Position numbers and translations under genes: made by a program. The notes beneath the pieces were generated by a model. The model did not search any database and was not told where the DNA came from. It saw only the letters and a program-made list of their open reading frames with translations. Positions 14,799 to 24,111 of a stretch of 64,000 bases of DNA are shown piece by piece (the stretch's first letter is position 1; each line of letters starts with the position of its first letter). This DNA comes from JBDTNL01 sp039933785 (GTDB lineage: Bacteria; Acidobacteriota; Thermoanaerobaculia; Multivoradales; JAGPDF01), in NCBI GenBank assembly GCA_039933785.1, contig JBDTNL010000002.1, positions 1 through 64,000 on the forward strand, in the 5' to 3' direction.

Positions 14799-15638
14799 CT
14801 AGAGGTTCTCGGTCTGAGGGTTGAGGCCCCAGTTGATATGGGAGGGGACAAGACTTGCGGCGATGCGCGAGACGGAAAACATCATCACTGCGGCGACCAC
14901 GCAGGTCGCCGTGTAGAGCATGGCGTCGCGCAGATCCAAGGTACCGGCACCCAGCAAGCTCAAGCCGTGGGTAGCGAAGGAGGCGATCAGAGCGACATAC
15001 AGGTACAGGACGAAGAGCTTGATGGAGACGCGCAGCAGGTGCGTGAGCACGGCTTCGGCGATGCCATACGTCCAGCGGGTGGCGCCGAAGGCCACGAGGA
15101 ATGGCGCCGTGCCGATTACAAACCAGGCTTCAGCGAGGGTAGCCACCATGAGGGCGGTCATGGCGATGAAGCAAAAGACGAGACCGCCAACGCAGAGCAG
15201 CGCGAGGATGAGAATGAGACCCCCGAACGGATTGAGGTAACCGCCGGCATAAAGCCCGCCGCTCATGGCGATGAGGCTCTGGACGCCGAGATTGAGGAAG
15301 GCGCTCGGCTGAAAGCCGAAGAGCACCGAGCGCGCCACCGCCTGTTCGCCGGCGGAGCTGAAGCCGTACATCACCATTGGTAAGTAGTGAGGTCCGAGCG
15401 CGATGATCCAGAGACTCATCCCGAGGGGGAAGAGCTTCCGCAAGAGCACGCGTAGAAACTTGTCGAGCGACGCTTCCGCGCTCAGCATGAAGGCGATGCA
15501 AAACCAGGTCATCTCGATCGCGGCAAGGATCGAAAACAGCCGCATGCCGATGGGCTGAAGTGCGCCCGCCCAGACGACGGAGGCATCCTCGAAGTTCTTG
15601 ACCAACTCGTTGAGTGGGCCGATGTCGTAGAGGCTCAT
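14799..15638 (-). CDS. trbL: TrbL/VirB6-like polytopic conjugation protein
   Basis: A 279-residue inner-membrane protein of the VirB6/TrbL family. Start MSLYDIGPLNELV at 15638 has GGAG nine bases upstream and forms an ATGA overlap with the upstream small gene (15635-15638). At least five hydrophobic segments are visible (around ILAAIEMTWFCIAFML, LFPLGMSLWIIALG, LILILALLCVGGLVFC, LFVLYLYVALIASF and TATCVVAAVMMF). It is shorter than many TrbL proteins, which have long soluble tails. It lies in the standard place before trbF. Confidence 0.9.
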   Translation of the reverse strand: MSLYDIGPLNELVKNFEDASVVWAGALQPIGMRLFSILAAIEMTWFCIAFMLSAEASLDKFLRVLLRKLFPLGMSLWIIALGPHYLPMVMYGFSSAGEQAVARSVLFGFQPSAFLNLGVQSLIAMSGGLYAGGYLNPFGGLILILALLCVGGLVFCFIAMTALMVATLAEAWFVIGTAPFLVAFGATRWTYGIAEAVLTHLLRVSIKLFVLYLYVALIASFATHGLSLLGAGTLDLRDAMLYTATCVVAAVMMFSVSRIAASLVPSHINWGLNPQTENL

Positions 15639-15970
15639 GGGGTAGCTCCGGGAGAAAGGTGAAGGGCGGCCTCGAGTTCGCGCACCGCGGCGCAGTTCGG
15701 GGAAGTTGTGGACGACGCCTGCGCGCACAGGGCAACGGCTCGATTCCAGAGGTCGGGCTCACGGCGAGACACCGCGGCCCAGAACGCGGTATTGAGTGAG
15801 GCGTCGGGGCGCCGACTGGCGAGGTCTGCGAGGACCGATGTGGAGCTCCGGGGCGCCGGAGCGATCGACGCGTGGCGCGCGAAAAGCAGTGCGGCGCAGC
15901 CGGCGGCGAGCGCGAGCGCGAATGCAGTGAGCACCGGGTACGACCTCGAGGGCGACCAGTGTGCCGACAC
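15635..15970 (-). CDS. Small membrane protein at the trbK position
   Basis: A 111-residue protein with one N-terminal membrane helix (YPVLTAFALALAAGCAALLF, about 11-30) and an extracytoplasmic-type remainder with four Cys. The GTG at 15970 is the likely start. An upstream TTG is possible, and neither has a strong ribosome binding site. In IncP and Ti systems the gene between trbJ and trbL is trbK, the entry-exclusion lipoprotein, so this may play that role, but I see no lipobox and no sequence match. The function call rests on position only. Its stop overlaps trbL. Confidence 0.65.
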   Translation of the reverse strand: MSAHWSPSRSYPVLTAFALALAAGCAALLFARHASIAPAPRSSTSVLADLASRRPDASLNTAFWAAVSRREPDLWNRAVALCAQASSTTSPNCAAVRELEAALHLSPGATP

Positions 15971-15975
15971 GGTCG

Positions 15976-16749
15976 TTACCAAGTCCAACCCGAGGGCACG
16001 CCCGCATAGCTGGGTGAGTTCTCGATCGACAATGGCGTCTGCGTGAGCAACGCTTGAAAGAGCTGATCGTCGTTGATCTCGTCCTGGAAGTCGTTCGCTA
16101 CGCGAACGGCGTTCGAGTTCGCACGGTCGAGGATGGCCTGCGTGGCTCGGCCGGCTTCTTCGGCCGAGTACGAAACCAGCATGGTGTTGCTCTGGATCGC
16201 CTGGACCTGGCCGTCGGAGTCCTGCGATTTCGCCTGCGCGGAACGTAGGCGGAGCTGGGAGCTCCGATTGAGCTCGCCTACCGAGTAGAGGACACGCATG
16301 AGGTTGTTGTTGGTCGTGAGGCCGCGCCTGAGGCGGAGGTGGTAGCGATCCAGCCATTGATCGGGTGCCACGGGTAAGTCAGGGAAGGTCTCGGCCACCA
16401 GGGCCTGGAGATTCGGAGCCGTGTAGCCGAGGGTGTCGGCTCGCCGCAGTAGGTCGTCGACGTTGCCGTAGAGGGCAAGGAGCGTGTTCCAGGTGCCGTT
16501 CGTCCGCCAGTTCTTGAGCTGGCGGTAGTAGTTGTCGATCTGCTGGTAGTACTGGTAGATCTGCTGTGCGCGCTGCTCTACGGCGTAGATCTCCTTCACC
16601 ATCGTCACGTAGTTTTGAAAGGTGTTGAGGTAGTGCAGGGGGGCATTGAGGACATCCCAGACGGGCAGTACATAGGCGCTCGCGCCGGCGCTCGCGAGGG
16701 CAAGGGCGAGCAGGCCGACAAGAACGCGAAAACGGCGAGGGTGACGCAT
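15976..16749 (-). CDS. trbJ: TrbJ/VirB5-like protein, second tandem copy
   Basis: A 257-residue TrbJ-family exported protein, expected at the pilus tip or in the periplasm. The signal peptide runs to about residue 25 (SAGASAY). The mature start VLPVWDVLNAPLHYLNTFQNYVT and the YQYYQQIDNYYRQLKNW helix match the gene just upstream in detail, as does the C-terminal TPLSIE..SYAGVPSGWTW ending. Start MRHPRRFRVL at 16749 lies five bases after the stop of that paralogue. The pair is a tandem duplication that has diverged considerably. Confidence 0.88.
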   Translation of the reverse strand: MRHPRRFRVLVGLLALALASAGASAYVLPVWDVLNAPLHYLNTFQNYVTMVKEIYAVEQRAQQIYQYYQQIDNYYRQLKNWRTNGTWNTLLALYGNVDDLLRRADTLGYTAPNLQALVAETFPDLPVAPDQWLDRYHLRLRRGLTTNNNLMRVLYSVGELNRSSQLRLRSAQAKSQDSDGQVQAIQSNTMLVSYSAEEAGRATQAILDRANSNAVRVANDFQDEINDDQLFQALLTQTPLSIENSPSYAGVPSGWTW

Positions 16750-16754
16750 CGCAG

Positions 16755-17525
16755 TCACCACGCCCAGTTGGCGGGCACGCCAGTGAACGACTGCGTGTTG
16801 ATGGGAAGAGGCGTCTGTTGCAACCAGGCCTCCAAGAGCGCCGCGTCCGACATGCGGGCCTGAAGCTTGTGGGCGTTGGCGATGCCGTCGATGTTGGCGG
16901 CCGTCAGCGATGCCTGAACGACCCGGCCGAGGTCCTCGGCGGCGAGCGACTGGATGATGCTGTTGGCCTGGACGGCCTGCACGACACCGTCCGAATTCCC
17001 GACGCGCTGCTGGGCCATGTCGAGTCGGATCTGGCTCCTCACGTTCATCCGACTGATGTGGTCGAGGACGTTGAGCATTTCCTTCGTGGTGGTCTGGCCG
17101 CGGCGAAGGCGGCGGTGGTAGTCGTCGAGCCAGCTCGTCGTCGTCGGAAGCTGAAAGCCCGGATAGGTTTCGTCGAGAAGGATCGAGAGGTCTTTCGTCT
17201 GGTAACCGAGACGGTCCGCCTGGTTCATCAGCGACTCGAGGCCGCCGTACATGCCGACCATGTCGTGCCACTCCCCGTCGTGGACCCAGCTCTTGAGCTG
17301 TCTGTACTCGGCAAGGATCAGTTGGTACTGCTGGTAAATCTGCAGGCCCCGTTGGTAGACCGCGTAGATCTCCTTGAGCATGGTTACGTATGTCTGCGCG
17401 GTGTTGAGGATGTGAAGCGGCGCATTGCCGACGTCGGCCACCGGGTACTGGGCGGCTGCAGGTCTAGCCGAGGTGACGGCTAGGAGGACGACGAGAGCGG
17501 CGAGGAGTTGCCCTAGCTTGCGCAT
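16755..17525 (-). CDS. trbJ: TrbJ/VirB5-like protein, first tandem copy
   Basis: A 256-residue TrbJ-family protein with signal peptide (cleavage near RPAAAQY, residue ~25), then VADVGNAPLHILNTAQTYVT and long helices (EIYAVYQRGLQIYQQYQLI). These are the family's typical coiled, Gln/Tyr-rich segments. It ends TPLPINTQSFTGVPANWAW. TrbJ/VirB5 proteins act in pilus assembly or host-cell contact. The start overlaps the end of trbE by 13 bases. Confidence 0.9.
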   Translation of the reverse strand: MRKLGQLLAALVVLLAVTSARPAAAQYPVADVGNAPLHILNTAQTYVTMLKEIYAVYQRGLQIYQQYQLILAEYRQLKSWVHDGEWHDMVGMYGGLESLMNQADRLGYQTKDLSILLDETYPGFQLPTTTSWLDDYHRRLRRGQTTTKEMLNVLDHISRMNVRSQIRLDMAQQRVGNSDGVVQAVQANSIIQSLAAEDLGRVVQASLTAANIDGIANAHKLQARMSDAALLEAWLQQTPLPINTQSFTGVPANWAW

Positions 17526-20026
17526 TCAGCGCTCCTTTCAAGGTAGAGGGCTTCGAGGCGTTCGGCCCACGTTGCGAGGCCGCGCGCGCGGAGCCACGCG
17601 ACGGGCCATTGCTCGCCGACGCGGCTACGGAGCTCGCGCACGGCGCGGAGGTTTTCGGCCGAGCCCGCGCCGACGAACGCCAGGGCCACGGGCCCAAGCG
17701 TCAAGTCGATGAGACGGCGGCCATTCGGTGAGGCGTAGTAGTAGTCACGCTTGGGGAGGGCGCGCGCGACGATCTCGATCTGCCGATCGTTGAGGCCGAT
17801 CGAGCGGTAGAAGCTCGAGCCTTGCTCGTTACCGGCCTCCGGATTCGCGAGAAAGATTTTGGTGGGACAGGACTCGTAGAGGACGTGCCGCATCGGTGAG
17901 TTCTGGATGTCGCCGAGCGACTGCGTGACGAACACCACCAGAGCGTTCTTCTTGCGGAGCTCCTTGAGCCACGACTGGATACGCTCTGCAAACGTCTCTT
18001 GCAGCAGGAAGGTCCACGCTTCTTCGATCACGATCAGCGTCGGCTGTCCCGTGAGACGGCGCTCGATCTGGTGGAAGAGATACAGCAACACGGGTACTAC
18101 GGTCTTCTCGCCCATCTTCATGAGGGCATCCATTTCGAAGACCTGGAAATGGCCATCGCGCATCGCGTCGGTGTCCGCATCGAGAAGGCGGCCGTGCGAG
18201 GAGCCGAGCACGTATGGCGCCAACGCCTGGCGGATGCTGTTGTCTTGCACGGTGGCTTGAAGCGTTGTCAGTGTTCTTTGCTGCTGCGGTTGGACCGCGA
18301 GGACCTTGAGTGCGCGGTCGATCGCTTGGCGATGCGGCGGCAGGACCTTGAAACCGTTGAGCAGCAAGAGGCCCTCAAGCCATTCGGCCGCCCAGGCCCG
18401 CTCGCTGTCGCGATCGACCAGCGCCAATGGATGAAACGCAATGTCGTCGGCTTGGTCGGCAGCGATGTCGTAGTGCGTCCCGCCGGCCGCTTCGACGAGC
18501 GTGCGCGAGGAGTAGCCCTTGTCGAAGGTAAATACCCGTGCTTCGGGATAGCGGAACCACTGCGCCTGAAGCATCGCCACGAACGCTGATTTACCGGAGC
18601 CCGTCGGGCCGACGATGAGCGTGTGGCCAACGTCGGACACGTGGAGGTTGAGCCGGAAGGGCGTTGATCCTGACGTCGCAGCCCACAGGAGTGCGGGACT
18701 CTTCTCGGGGAAGAAAGGACTCGGGTTCGCAGCGAGTCCGGGCCAGAGGGCGGTGATTGGCAAAAGGTCGGCGAGGTTCAGCGTATTGATGAGTGGCCGG
18801 CGCACATTGCGGCTGCCGCAAGCCGGGAGAGACCCGAGAAAGGCCTCGAGGTTGTTGACGGACTCTTCACGGGCGGCGAACCCGCGGTTGCGGATTTCCT
18901 TGGCCACCTCGCGCGTGATCTCTTTGAGCGTGGCCGCGTCGGGATGCATAAGGATGAGGGTGGGTGTGTAGTAACCCCAGCGGACGGCGCCCGCATTCGC
19001 CTTCGCCAGTGCAGCGTCGGCGTCGTGCGCCATGGCGACGGCGTCCTTGTTGTCGAACGATTCCGAGGCTTGCGCCTCGCCTTTCGAGAGGTTCTCGCGG
19101 ACCATCGCGCCAAGCCCCTTGCGCTTCTGAAACCACTGACGCCGGTAGCGTCCGATGTGTTGCGCGGCTGTCTCGGGATCCAGCGCGTGAAAGCGGCTAC
19201 TCCATCGGTATTCGATGGGTAGGCGATTCAGGCTGTCCAGCATTCCGGGGACGGTGTGGAACGGGAATCCGGTGATCGCCAAGACCTGGAGGTAGTGCTT
19301 GCCGATCTGCGGCGCGAAGCCTGCGACGAGATCCTGCGACGAAAGAATCGCGTCGAGGTAGCACGGCACCGGAGGGACCGCGATCGGATGGTGAAGTCCA
19401 GTGAGCGCGGTGTGCAGGTGGGTGAGGAGCTCGCCCGAGCTGAGGCGCCGAATCTCAAGGCGAGCGCGAAGGACATCCTCGATATCGGTCAGGGTGTGGA
19501 GAAACGCGTCGAGGACCGCTTGCCAGTCAACACCCTGATCCTCGGAGCCCTGGACTAGCCAAGACGCGAAGCGCGAGCGAACCTCGTCCGGAGTTTCGCG
19601 TGTGAGCAAGAGGGTGTAGGTTGTTTCGAAATTTCGGTGAGTCACCTGGTATTGCTCCCGACGCTCCTGGTCGATGAGACGCGTCACGGGATCCGGGAAG
19701 GCGCCGATCGGCGGATAGTCGGCACTCGGTCGACGAATGGCGTCTGCCTGGAGCATCCAACCGTCGCCGAGCGCAAGGAGTGCGGCATTGAGGTGGTCCG
19801 TGAGTACGGCCATCTCTTCGTGCGTGGCCGAGTCGAGGTCGGGTCCACGGTAAATCCAGCCCGCGGTAAAACTGCCGTCTTTGTTAACGATCACGCCATC
19901 GGCGATGAGTGCACCCCAGGGCAAGAGATCCGCAAGCGCCTTCGGATGTCGTCGGGGCTCACGGCGGAAGAAGATGGCGAAGAGCGCCGCGACGACGACA
20001 GGGAACAGCAGGACCAACAACTTCAT
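17513..20026 (-). CDS. trbE: TrbE/VirB4-like conjugation ATPase
   Basis: An 837-residue VirB4/TrbE-family ATPase that energises pilus assembly and channel function at the inner membrane. There is a short N-terminal hydrophobic segment (residues 3-19), a CagE/TrbE N-terminal domain, then the P-loop domain with Walker A GPTGSGKS at 473-480 and Walker B LIVIEEAW. The segment SLGDIQNSPMRHVLYESCPTK is typical of the family. The ATG overlaps the trbD stop by 4 bases and the 3' end overlaps trbJ. Confidence 0.96.
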   Translation of the reverse strand: MKLLVLLFPVVVAALFAIFFRREPRRHPKALADLLPWGALIADGVIVNKDGSFTAGWIYRGPDLDSATHEEMAVLTDHLNAALLALGDGWMLQADAIRRPSADYPPIGAFPDPVTRLIDQERREQYQVTHRNFETTYTLLLTRETPDEVRSRFASWLVQGSEDQGVDWQAVLDAFLHTLTDIEDVLRARLEIRRLSSGELLTHLHTALTGLHHPIAVPPVPCYLDAILSSQDLVAGFAPQIGKHYLQVLAITGFPFHTVPGMLDSLNRLPIEYRWSSRFHALDPETAAQHIGRYRRQWFQKRKGLGAMVRENLSKGEAQASESFDNKDAVAMAHDADAALAKANAGAVRWGYYTPTLILMHPDAATLKEITREVAKEIRNRGFAAREESVNNLEAFLGSLPACGSRNVRRPLINTLNLADLLPITALWPGLAANPSPFFPEKSPALLWAATSGSTPFRLNLHVSDVGHTLIVGPTGSGKSAFVAMLQAQWFRYPEARVFTFDKGYSSRTLVEAAGGTHYDIAADQADDIAFHPLALVDRDSERAWAAEWLEGLLLLNGFKVLPPHRQAIDRALKVLAVQPQQQRTLTTLQATVQDNSIRQALAPYVLGSSHGRLLDADTDAMRDGHFQVFEMDALMKMGEKTVVPVLLYLFHQIERRLTGQPTLIVIEEAWTFLLQETFAERIQSWLKELRKKNALVVFVTQSLGDIQNSPMRHVLYESCPTKIFLANPEAGNEQGSSFYRSIGLNDRQIEIVARALPKRDYYYASPNGRRLIDLTLGPVALAFVGAGSAENLRAVRELRSRVGEQWPVAWLRARGLATWAERLEALYLERSAECAS

Positions 20027-20352
20027 CGGACACCAAAGGTGAACGGTTGGACCGGGACTCCGGGGGCTTCCGGATGGGTCTGCGCCGCGTAGTAGGGGGC
20101 GTAGCGCAGATGCCGGACATAGACCCGCAGCATCTGGGGATCGCTCTTGGCCGCGGAACGCAAGAGCGGATGGACAACGAGGGCGATCAGAATGGAGAGC
20201 CCAACGGTTGCGAGGTGCAATCCAACGCCAAAGAGCAGCGCGGCGATGAGTGTGGCCTCGATGATGGCGATCTCGCGCTCAACGCCCCCAAGCAGGATAG
20301 GCCGCGTGAGCGAGACATGCAGGACCTCCTGCCTGGGGGCAGTGCTCGCCAT
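20023..20352 (-). CDS. trbD: TrbD/VirB3-like conjugation protein
   Basis: A 109-residue VirB3/TrbD-family inner-membrane protein. After an N-terminal LTRPILLGGVERE motif typical of VirB3, a hydrophobic hairpin spans about 30-62, followed by a basic cytoplasmic tail with Arg/Tyr. The ATG follows the trbC stop codon directly, with no gap, and the stop overlaps trbE. It works with VirB4 in the pilus assembly complex. Confidence 0.92.
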   Translation of the reverse strand: MASTAPRQEVLHVSLTRPILLGGVEREIAIIEATLIAALLFGVGLHLATVGLSILIALVVHPLLRSAAKSDPQMLRVYVRHLRYAPYYAAQTHPEAPGVPVQPFTFGVR

Positions 20353-20676
20353 TTAGAACAGCGCTCCGACGAAGCCCAGGCTGGTTAGGAAGGAGACCGC
20401 GCCCATCGCGATGCCGGCGCCGAAGATGATCTGGGAGAGGCGCTTGATGCCGGTGCCGTGGTCGGAAGCGGCCCACATGATGCCCGCGACGACCACCAGA
20501 ATCAGGATCACGATCCGGGCGACCGTCCCGGATAGGTTGTCGAGGATGGCGTTGAGCGCGTTGTCCCAGGGCATCGCCGTGCCGCCTCCTGCGGAGGCGT
20601 GCGCGGGTACAGCCGTGCAGAGCACAGCGATCGCCAAGAACAAGAACAGCTGAAGACGGCGGGACGTTTGCGGCAT
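20353..20676 (-). CDS. trbC: TrbC/VirB2-like conjugative pilin
   Basis: A 107-residue prepilin of the VirB2/TrbC family. The long signal peptide ends near AHASAGGG (residue ~28). The mature part has two hydrophobic helices (VARIVILILVVVAGIMWAAS and the IIFGAGIAMGAVSFL region) joined by a short basic loop (DHGTGIKRLS). A strong AGGAGG lies just upstream. The signal peptidase TraF encoded in the same element is the expected pilin processor, as in IncP systems, where the pilin is cyclised. Cyclisation here is not shown. Confidence 0.92.
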   Translation of the reverse strand: MPQTSRRLQLFLFLAIAVLCTAVPAHASAGGGTAMPWDNALNAILDNLSGTVARIVILILVVVAGIMWAASDHGTGIKRLSQIIFGAGIAMGAVSFLTSLGFVGALF

Positions 20677-20706
20677 GCATCCTCCTTGGAGTAAAAGCTC
20701 GGCCTC

Positions 20707-21681
20707 TTATGCGAGGCTCTCGAGCTGGTATTCACCGGACCTGTCGAGACCGTTCACTGCGAGCACTTCGGAGATGAAGCGCTTGTTCCCTTCGCGGCGC
20801 ACGAAGACAACGACAATCCCCGTGTAGGCGATCAGGAAGCTCTGGGTGGGTACGTTCGCGAGTTGCGCGAGCTGATCGAGTCGCCGTAAGGCGAGATTCG
20901 CGTTGTTGGCGTGAATGGTGGCGACGCCGCCCTTGTGACCGGTATTCCAGGCTTGGAGCAGGTCATACGCCGCCGCGTCGCGGACTTCGCCGACGATGAT
21001 GAGATCGGGGTGGTAGCGCAGAGCGGCCTTGAGGCAAGCGCGTGTGTCGGACTTGGCGTTTGCGCCAGAACGCATGGGTACCTTGTTTTCTGCTGCGCAT
21101 TGGAGCTCGTACGTGTCCTCGATCGTGACGAAGCGCGTGAACGGTCCGGCGAGGTTGGCGTCGACGACTTCGGCCAGGATGGCGTTGGCAAGCGTCGTCT
21201 TCCCAGACCCGGTACCACCGGCAACGAGGCAAGGGCGCCATTCGCGGATCGCCTGGCGGATGGCGGCCGCGTGAGTTTCCGAGCACTCTCCCTTTTCAAC
21301 GTACTCGGCGAGCGAGTAGACCGAGGACGACTTCTTGCGCAGGGCGAAGCTAGGCCCGGTCACAACCGGCCGCACGGTGGCTTCAATGCGGTTGCCGTCG
21401 AGGGGAAATTCCCCAGCCAGCATGGGCTGCTCGTCGGTGAGTTCGGCTCCGAGATGGCCGGCTATCGTGTTGAGAGCGGAGGTGACTTGATCTGTAGTGA
21501 GCGAGACGCCGCCTGGGCGCCGCCCCTGCGAGTGGGTGTCGTAAAAGAGTTTTCCGTCCGGGTTGACGTGGATGTCGGTGATATCTGGGTCGTCCAGCGC
21601 GGCGAGGATCTCGGGACCGAGATTGCCGCGGAGCGTCGCGCGAAGGCGGCCGGCGCGTTCTTCTTCCGCCGAGAGGATCAT
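20707..21681 (-). CDS. trbB: TrbB/VirB11-like conjugation ATPase
   Basis: A 324-residue hexameric secretion ATPase of the VirB11/TrbB (GspE-like, PF00437) family. The N-terminal domain contains DITDIHVNPDGKLFY. Walker A GGTGSGKT lies at 155-162, an Asp-box region (FVTIEDTYELQC) follows, then the DLIIVGEVRDAAA segment (Walker B) and GGVATIHANN (His box). It is the first gene of the trb operon as in RP4, preceded by a 267-base gap that probably holds its promoter. Confidence 0.96.
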   Translation of the reverse strand: MILSAEEERAGRLRATLRGNLGPEILAALDDPDITDIHVNPDGKLFYDTHSQGRRPGGVSLTTDQVTSALNTIAGHLGAELTDEQPMLAGEFPLDGNRIEATVRPVVTGPSFALRKKSSSVYSLAEYVEKGECSETHAAAIRQAIREWRPCLVAGGTGSGKTTLANAILAEVVDANLAGPFTRFVTIEDTYELQCAAENKVPMRSGANAKSDTRACLKAALRYHPDLIIVGEVRDAAAYDLLQAWNTGHKGGVATIHANNANLALRRLDQLAQLANVPTQSFLIAYTGIVVVFVRREGNKRFISEVLAVNGLDRSGEYQLESLA

Positions 21682-21948
21682 TGGGTAGAGGCTCGCATAG
21701 TTCTTTGTCGTTGAGTTGTTTGGAGTGCCTCGGCGTCTACAAGGCCAAGATCTACAGAGCGCGCGTTGTGCCGAGGCGAGCGTACAATGGGCGCGGTAGA
21801 GACTGCGTGAGCAGGCAGAGCTCTGGATGCCGAAGAAGCGAAGCCATAAAAAATCATCCTAGATAGTTGCGTGATGTTGAGTACTGGAGCGGAGGCTGCC
21901 ACAGCGACGATGAAGAGTCAAGCGTTCGATGGAGTGGACGCGAAGGGT
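21682..21948. promoter_or_regulatory. Gap between traG and trbB, probable trb promoter region
   Basis: No gene is supported in these 267 bases. An inverted repeat GCCTCGGC (21727-21734) / GCCGAGGC (21770-21777) with a 35-base spacer lies 46-96 bases upstream of the trbB start and could be a regulator site or an RNA hairpin. No convincing -35/-10 pair could be assigned by eye. The gap breaks the otherwise continuous leftward gene run, so a second promoter here is reasonable. Confidence 0.4.
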
Positions 21949-24111
21949 CTAGCGCTCGAGCGGAGGGTCCTGTGGGGCACGGACGGAGCCTGGGGCTGGG
22001 AGAGCCTCCGGAGACCGCGCAATCTCGAGCGATTCTCCACGCGAGTCTTCAGGCGCTGTACTGGGTATGGCATTTTGGTGCGGTTGTAGCTGTCCACCAC
22101 CGTCCGGCAACTTGGCGATGGTATCGCTCTGGGTGGGCGCAGGGATGCTCGAGCGGGACAGCAGTATCGGGTCTTCGTAGTAGCGCGCCTTGATGCCGAA
22201 GATTGGCCGGCAGGCACCCGAGAAGATCAAGGACACAGAGTCAGGGAGCCGCAGGGTCTCGTCGAGGGTCAGAAGTCGACGATGCGACTCGGCGTGACTC
22301 ACGGAGACTCGGCCGGCGAGCGCTCCCCCCAGACCGCCGTGCTGCCGCGTAGCCTTGTCCTGGTGGACCGTCATCTCGCCGGCCATCTTGGACAGCAGGT
22401 CTGCGGTCTCGGTCTTGTTCGGCGTGAAAGCGATGCGGCTGTGGCAGTTTGCCGTGATGGACTCGTCGCGACCGTAGATGCCCTGGTGTTGGCTCAAGTC
22501 CTGGGTTATGAGAAACGCGCGGATGCCGTAGCCCGCGAGGTACGCCAGGGAGTCTTGAAAGAACGGCAGCTTGCCGAGGGCTGGAAACTCATCGAGCATG
22601 AGCAGCAGCTCGCGCTTCCCCGCTCCCGTGGCCTTCGGCCCCGAATGGTCAAGCGCCTCGGTGAGACGCCGGCAGATCTGATTGAGCATGAGCCGCACAA
22701 GCGCACGCGTGCGGGAGAGGTCGCTCGGGGGCACGGTGATGTAGAGGCTCACCGGCTTTTCGTGGTGCAACAAGTCCTCAATCCGAAAGTCTGACGTGCA
22801 CGTGTTGTCCGCCACCAAGGTCTCGCGGTAGAGGTCGAGGAAGCTCAGTGCGGTCGAAATCACTCCAGACTGCTCGTTGGGGGCCTTGGCGATCATCGCG
22901 TTCATGATCTCGACGATGATCGGGTGCGACCGGCCGCGACCGAGGTGATGCGCATCGCGGAGCGCCTCGAGCACAGTGTTGCGGCCCTTCTCCTTGGGGT
23001 TGCTGCTCTCTGCTTGGCTGGCGGCTTGCGAAAGCAGGCTCGCGCACTGGCGGAGCGTGCAGTCTTGTGGGCTCTGGCGGTAGGTGTGATGGGCGTAAAG
23101 AATCAGACCGGTCAACAGCGCGTGCGCCGTGCGATCCCAGTGGTCGCGAACTCGATCGCCGTTGGGGTCGACCAGCATGTCGGCGATGTTCTGCGCATCG
23201 CGAACATCATTCGGGTGGTCGCGGATCTCGAGGAGTGGGTTGTAGCGGGCACAGCTGCGCGGCCCGGAGCCTTCATGACTGTACGTGGGATCGAAGCGGA
23301 TGCAGATCGAGCCCGCTTGCTGTCGCCAGCCTGCGGTCTTAAACCAGTTCTCGGCCTTGATGTCGTGGACGATCACGCTCCCCGACCAGTTGAGAAGGTT
23401 CGGTATGACCAAACCCACACCCTTGCCGGAGCGTGTCGGGGCGAAGCAAAACACGTGGTGCGGTTGATCGTCGTAGAGCGCGTAGCGGCGCGACCCCGAG
23501 GACCAGGCGCCCAGAAAGAGGCCGCGGCCTCCGGCGACCGTCCGTGACGGAAGATCCGCAATCAATCCGGAGCGTTTGAGATCCGTAAGGTCAGCCCATC
23601 GGGCCGAGCCATGGGTGTCCGCCATACCGCGACGCCGAGAGGCAACGATCGGCAGGGTGCTGAGCCACACGAGCGCGCAGGCTAGAGAGGCGTAGATCCA
23701 TGCGTGCATGGCCGAGCGAAGCAGTGGGGCGGTGCCCGGATAGGTGTGCCAGCGCACGAACCACGCGAAAAAGTGAAAGGGCGAGTACACCGGCCCACGG
23801 GCCAGCGCGAAAGCGCCGAGCGCAAGGGCGAACAGAATCGGGGATCCACGGCGGACGCGCCGAAAGGCGAGCAGGGCGAGTGCGAGAGCCGCCGCGGTGA
23901 TGGCCGTGTAGAGCGCTGGCGTGACCTGCGCTGGCGTCCAGGGCCACCAGGGCCGTCCGAGCCGCGCGTCGAAGACGAGCTGAGCCGCGACGTACTGTGT
24001 CGCGATCCAGGAGGCGAGCGCGGAAGCCGCGACGAGCCCTCCCCCACTTGCCAGCAGGTAGCTTTGAAACGTTTTGCCGGTCGAGCCGGGCAGTTTGTAG
24101 AGCGGTTCCAC
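21949..24111 (-). CDS. traG: TraG/VirD4-like type IV coupling protein
   Basis: A 720-residue coupling ATPase that brings the relaxase-DNA complex to the secretion channel. The N-terminal ~180 residues hold several hydrophobic segments. The nucleotide-binding domain has Walker A TRSGKG at about 226 and Walker B LLMLDEFPALGKLPFF with the family's ITQDLSQ motif. The GTG at 24111 is preferred: GGAGG lies seven bases upstream and the GTG shares a base with the traF stop (TAGTG). A TTG seven codons upstream is an alternative. Confidence 0.94.
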   Translation of the reverse strand: MEPLYKLPGSTGKTFQSYLLASGGGLVAASALASWIATQYVAAQLVFDARLGRPWWPWTPAQVTPALYTAITAAALALALLAFRRVRRGSPILFALALGAFALARGPVYSPFHFFAWFVRWHTYPGTAPLLRSAMHAWIYASLACALVWLSTLPIVASRRRGMADTHGSARWADLTDLKRSGLIADLPSRTVAGGRGLFLGAWSSGSRRYALYDDQPHHVFCFAPTRSGKGVGLVIPNLLNWSGSVIVHDIKAENWFKTAGWRQQAGSICIRFDPTYSHEGSGPRSCARYNPLLEIRDHPNDVRDAQNIADMLVDPNGDRVRDHWDRTAHALLTGLILYAHHTYRQSPQDCTLRQCASLLSQAASQAESSNPKEKGRNTVLEALRDAHHLGRGRSHPIIVEIMNAMIAKAPNEQSGVISTALSFLDLYRETLVADNTCTSDFRIEDLLHHEKPVSLYITVPPSDLSRTRALVRLMLNQICRRLTEALDHSGPKATGAGKRELLLMLDEFPALGKLPFFQDSLAYLAGYGIRAFLITQDLSQHQGIYGRDESITANCHSRIAFTPNKTETADLLSKMAGEMTVHQDKATRQHGGLGGALAGRVSVSHAESHRRLLTLDETLRLPDSVSLIFSGACRPIFGIKARYYEDPILLSRSSIPAPTQSDTIAKLPDGGGQLQPHQNAIPSTAPEDSRGESLEIARSPEALPAPGSVRAPQDPPLER

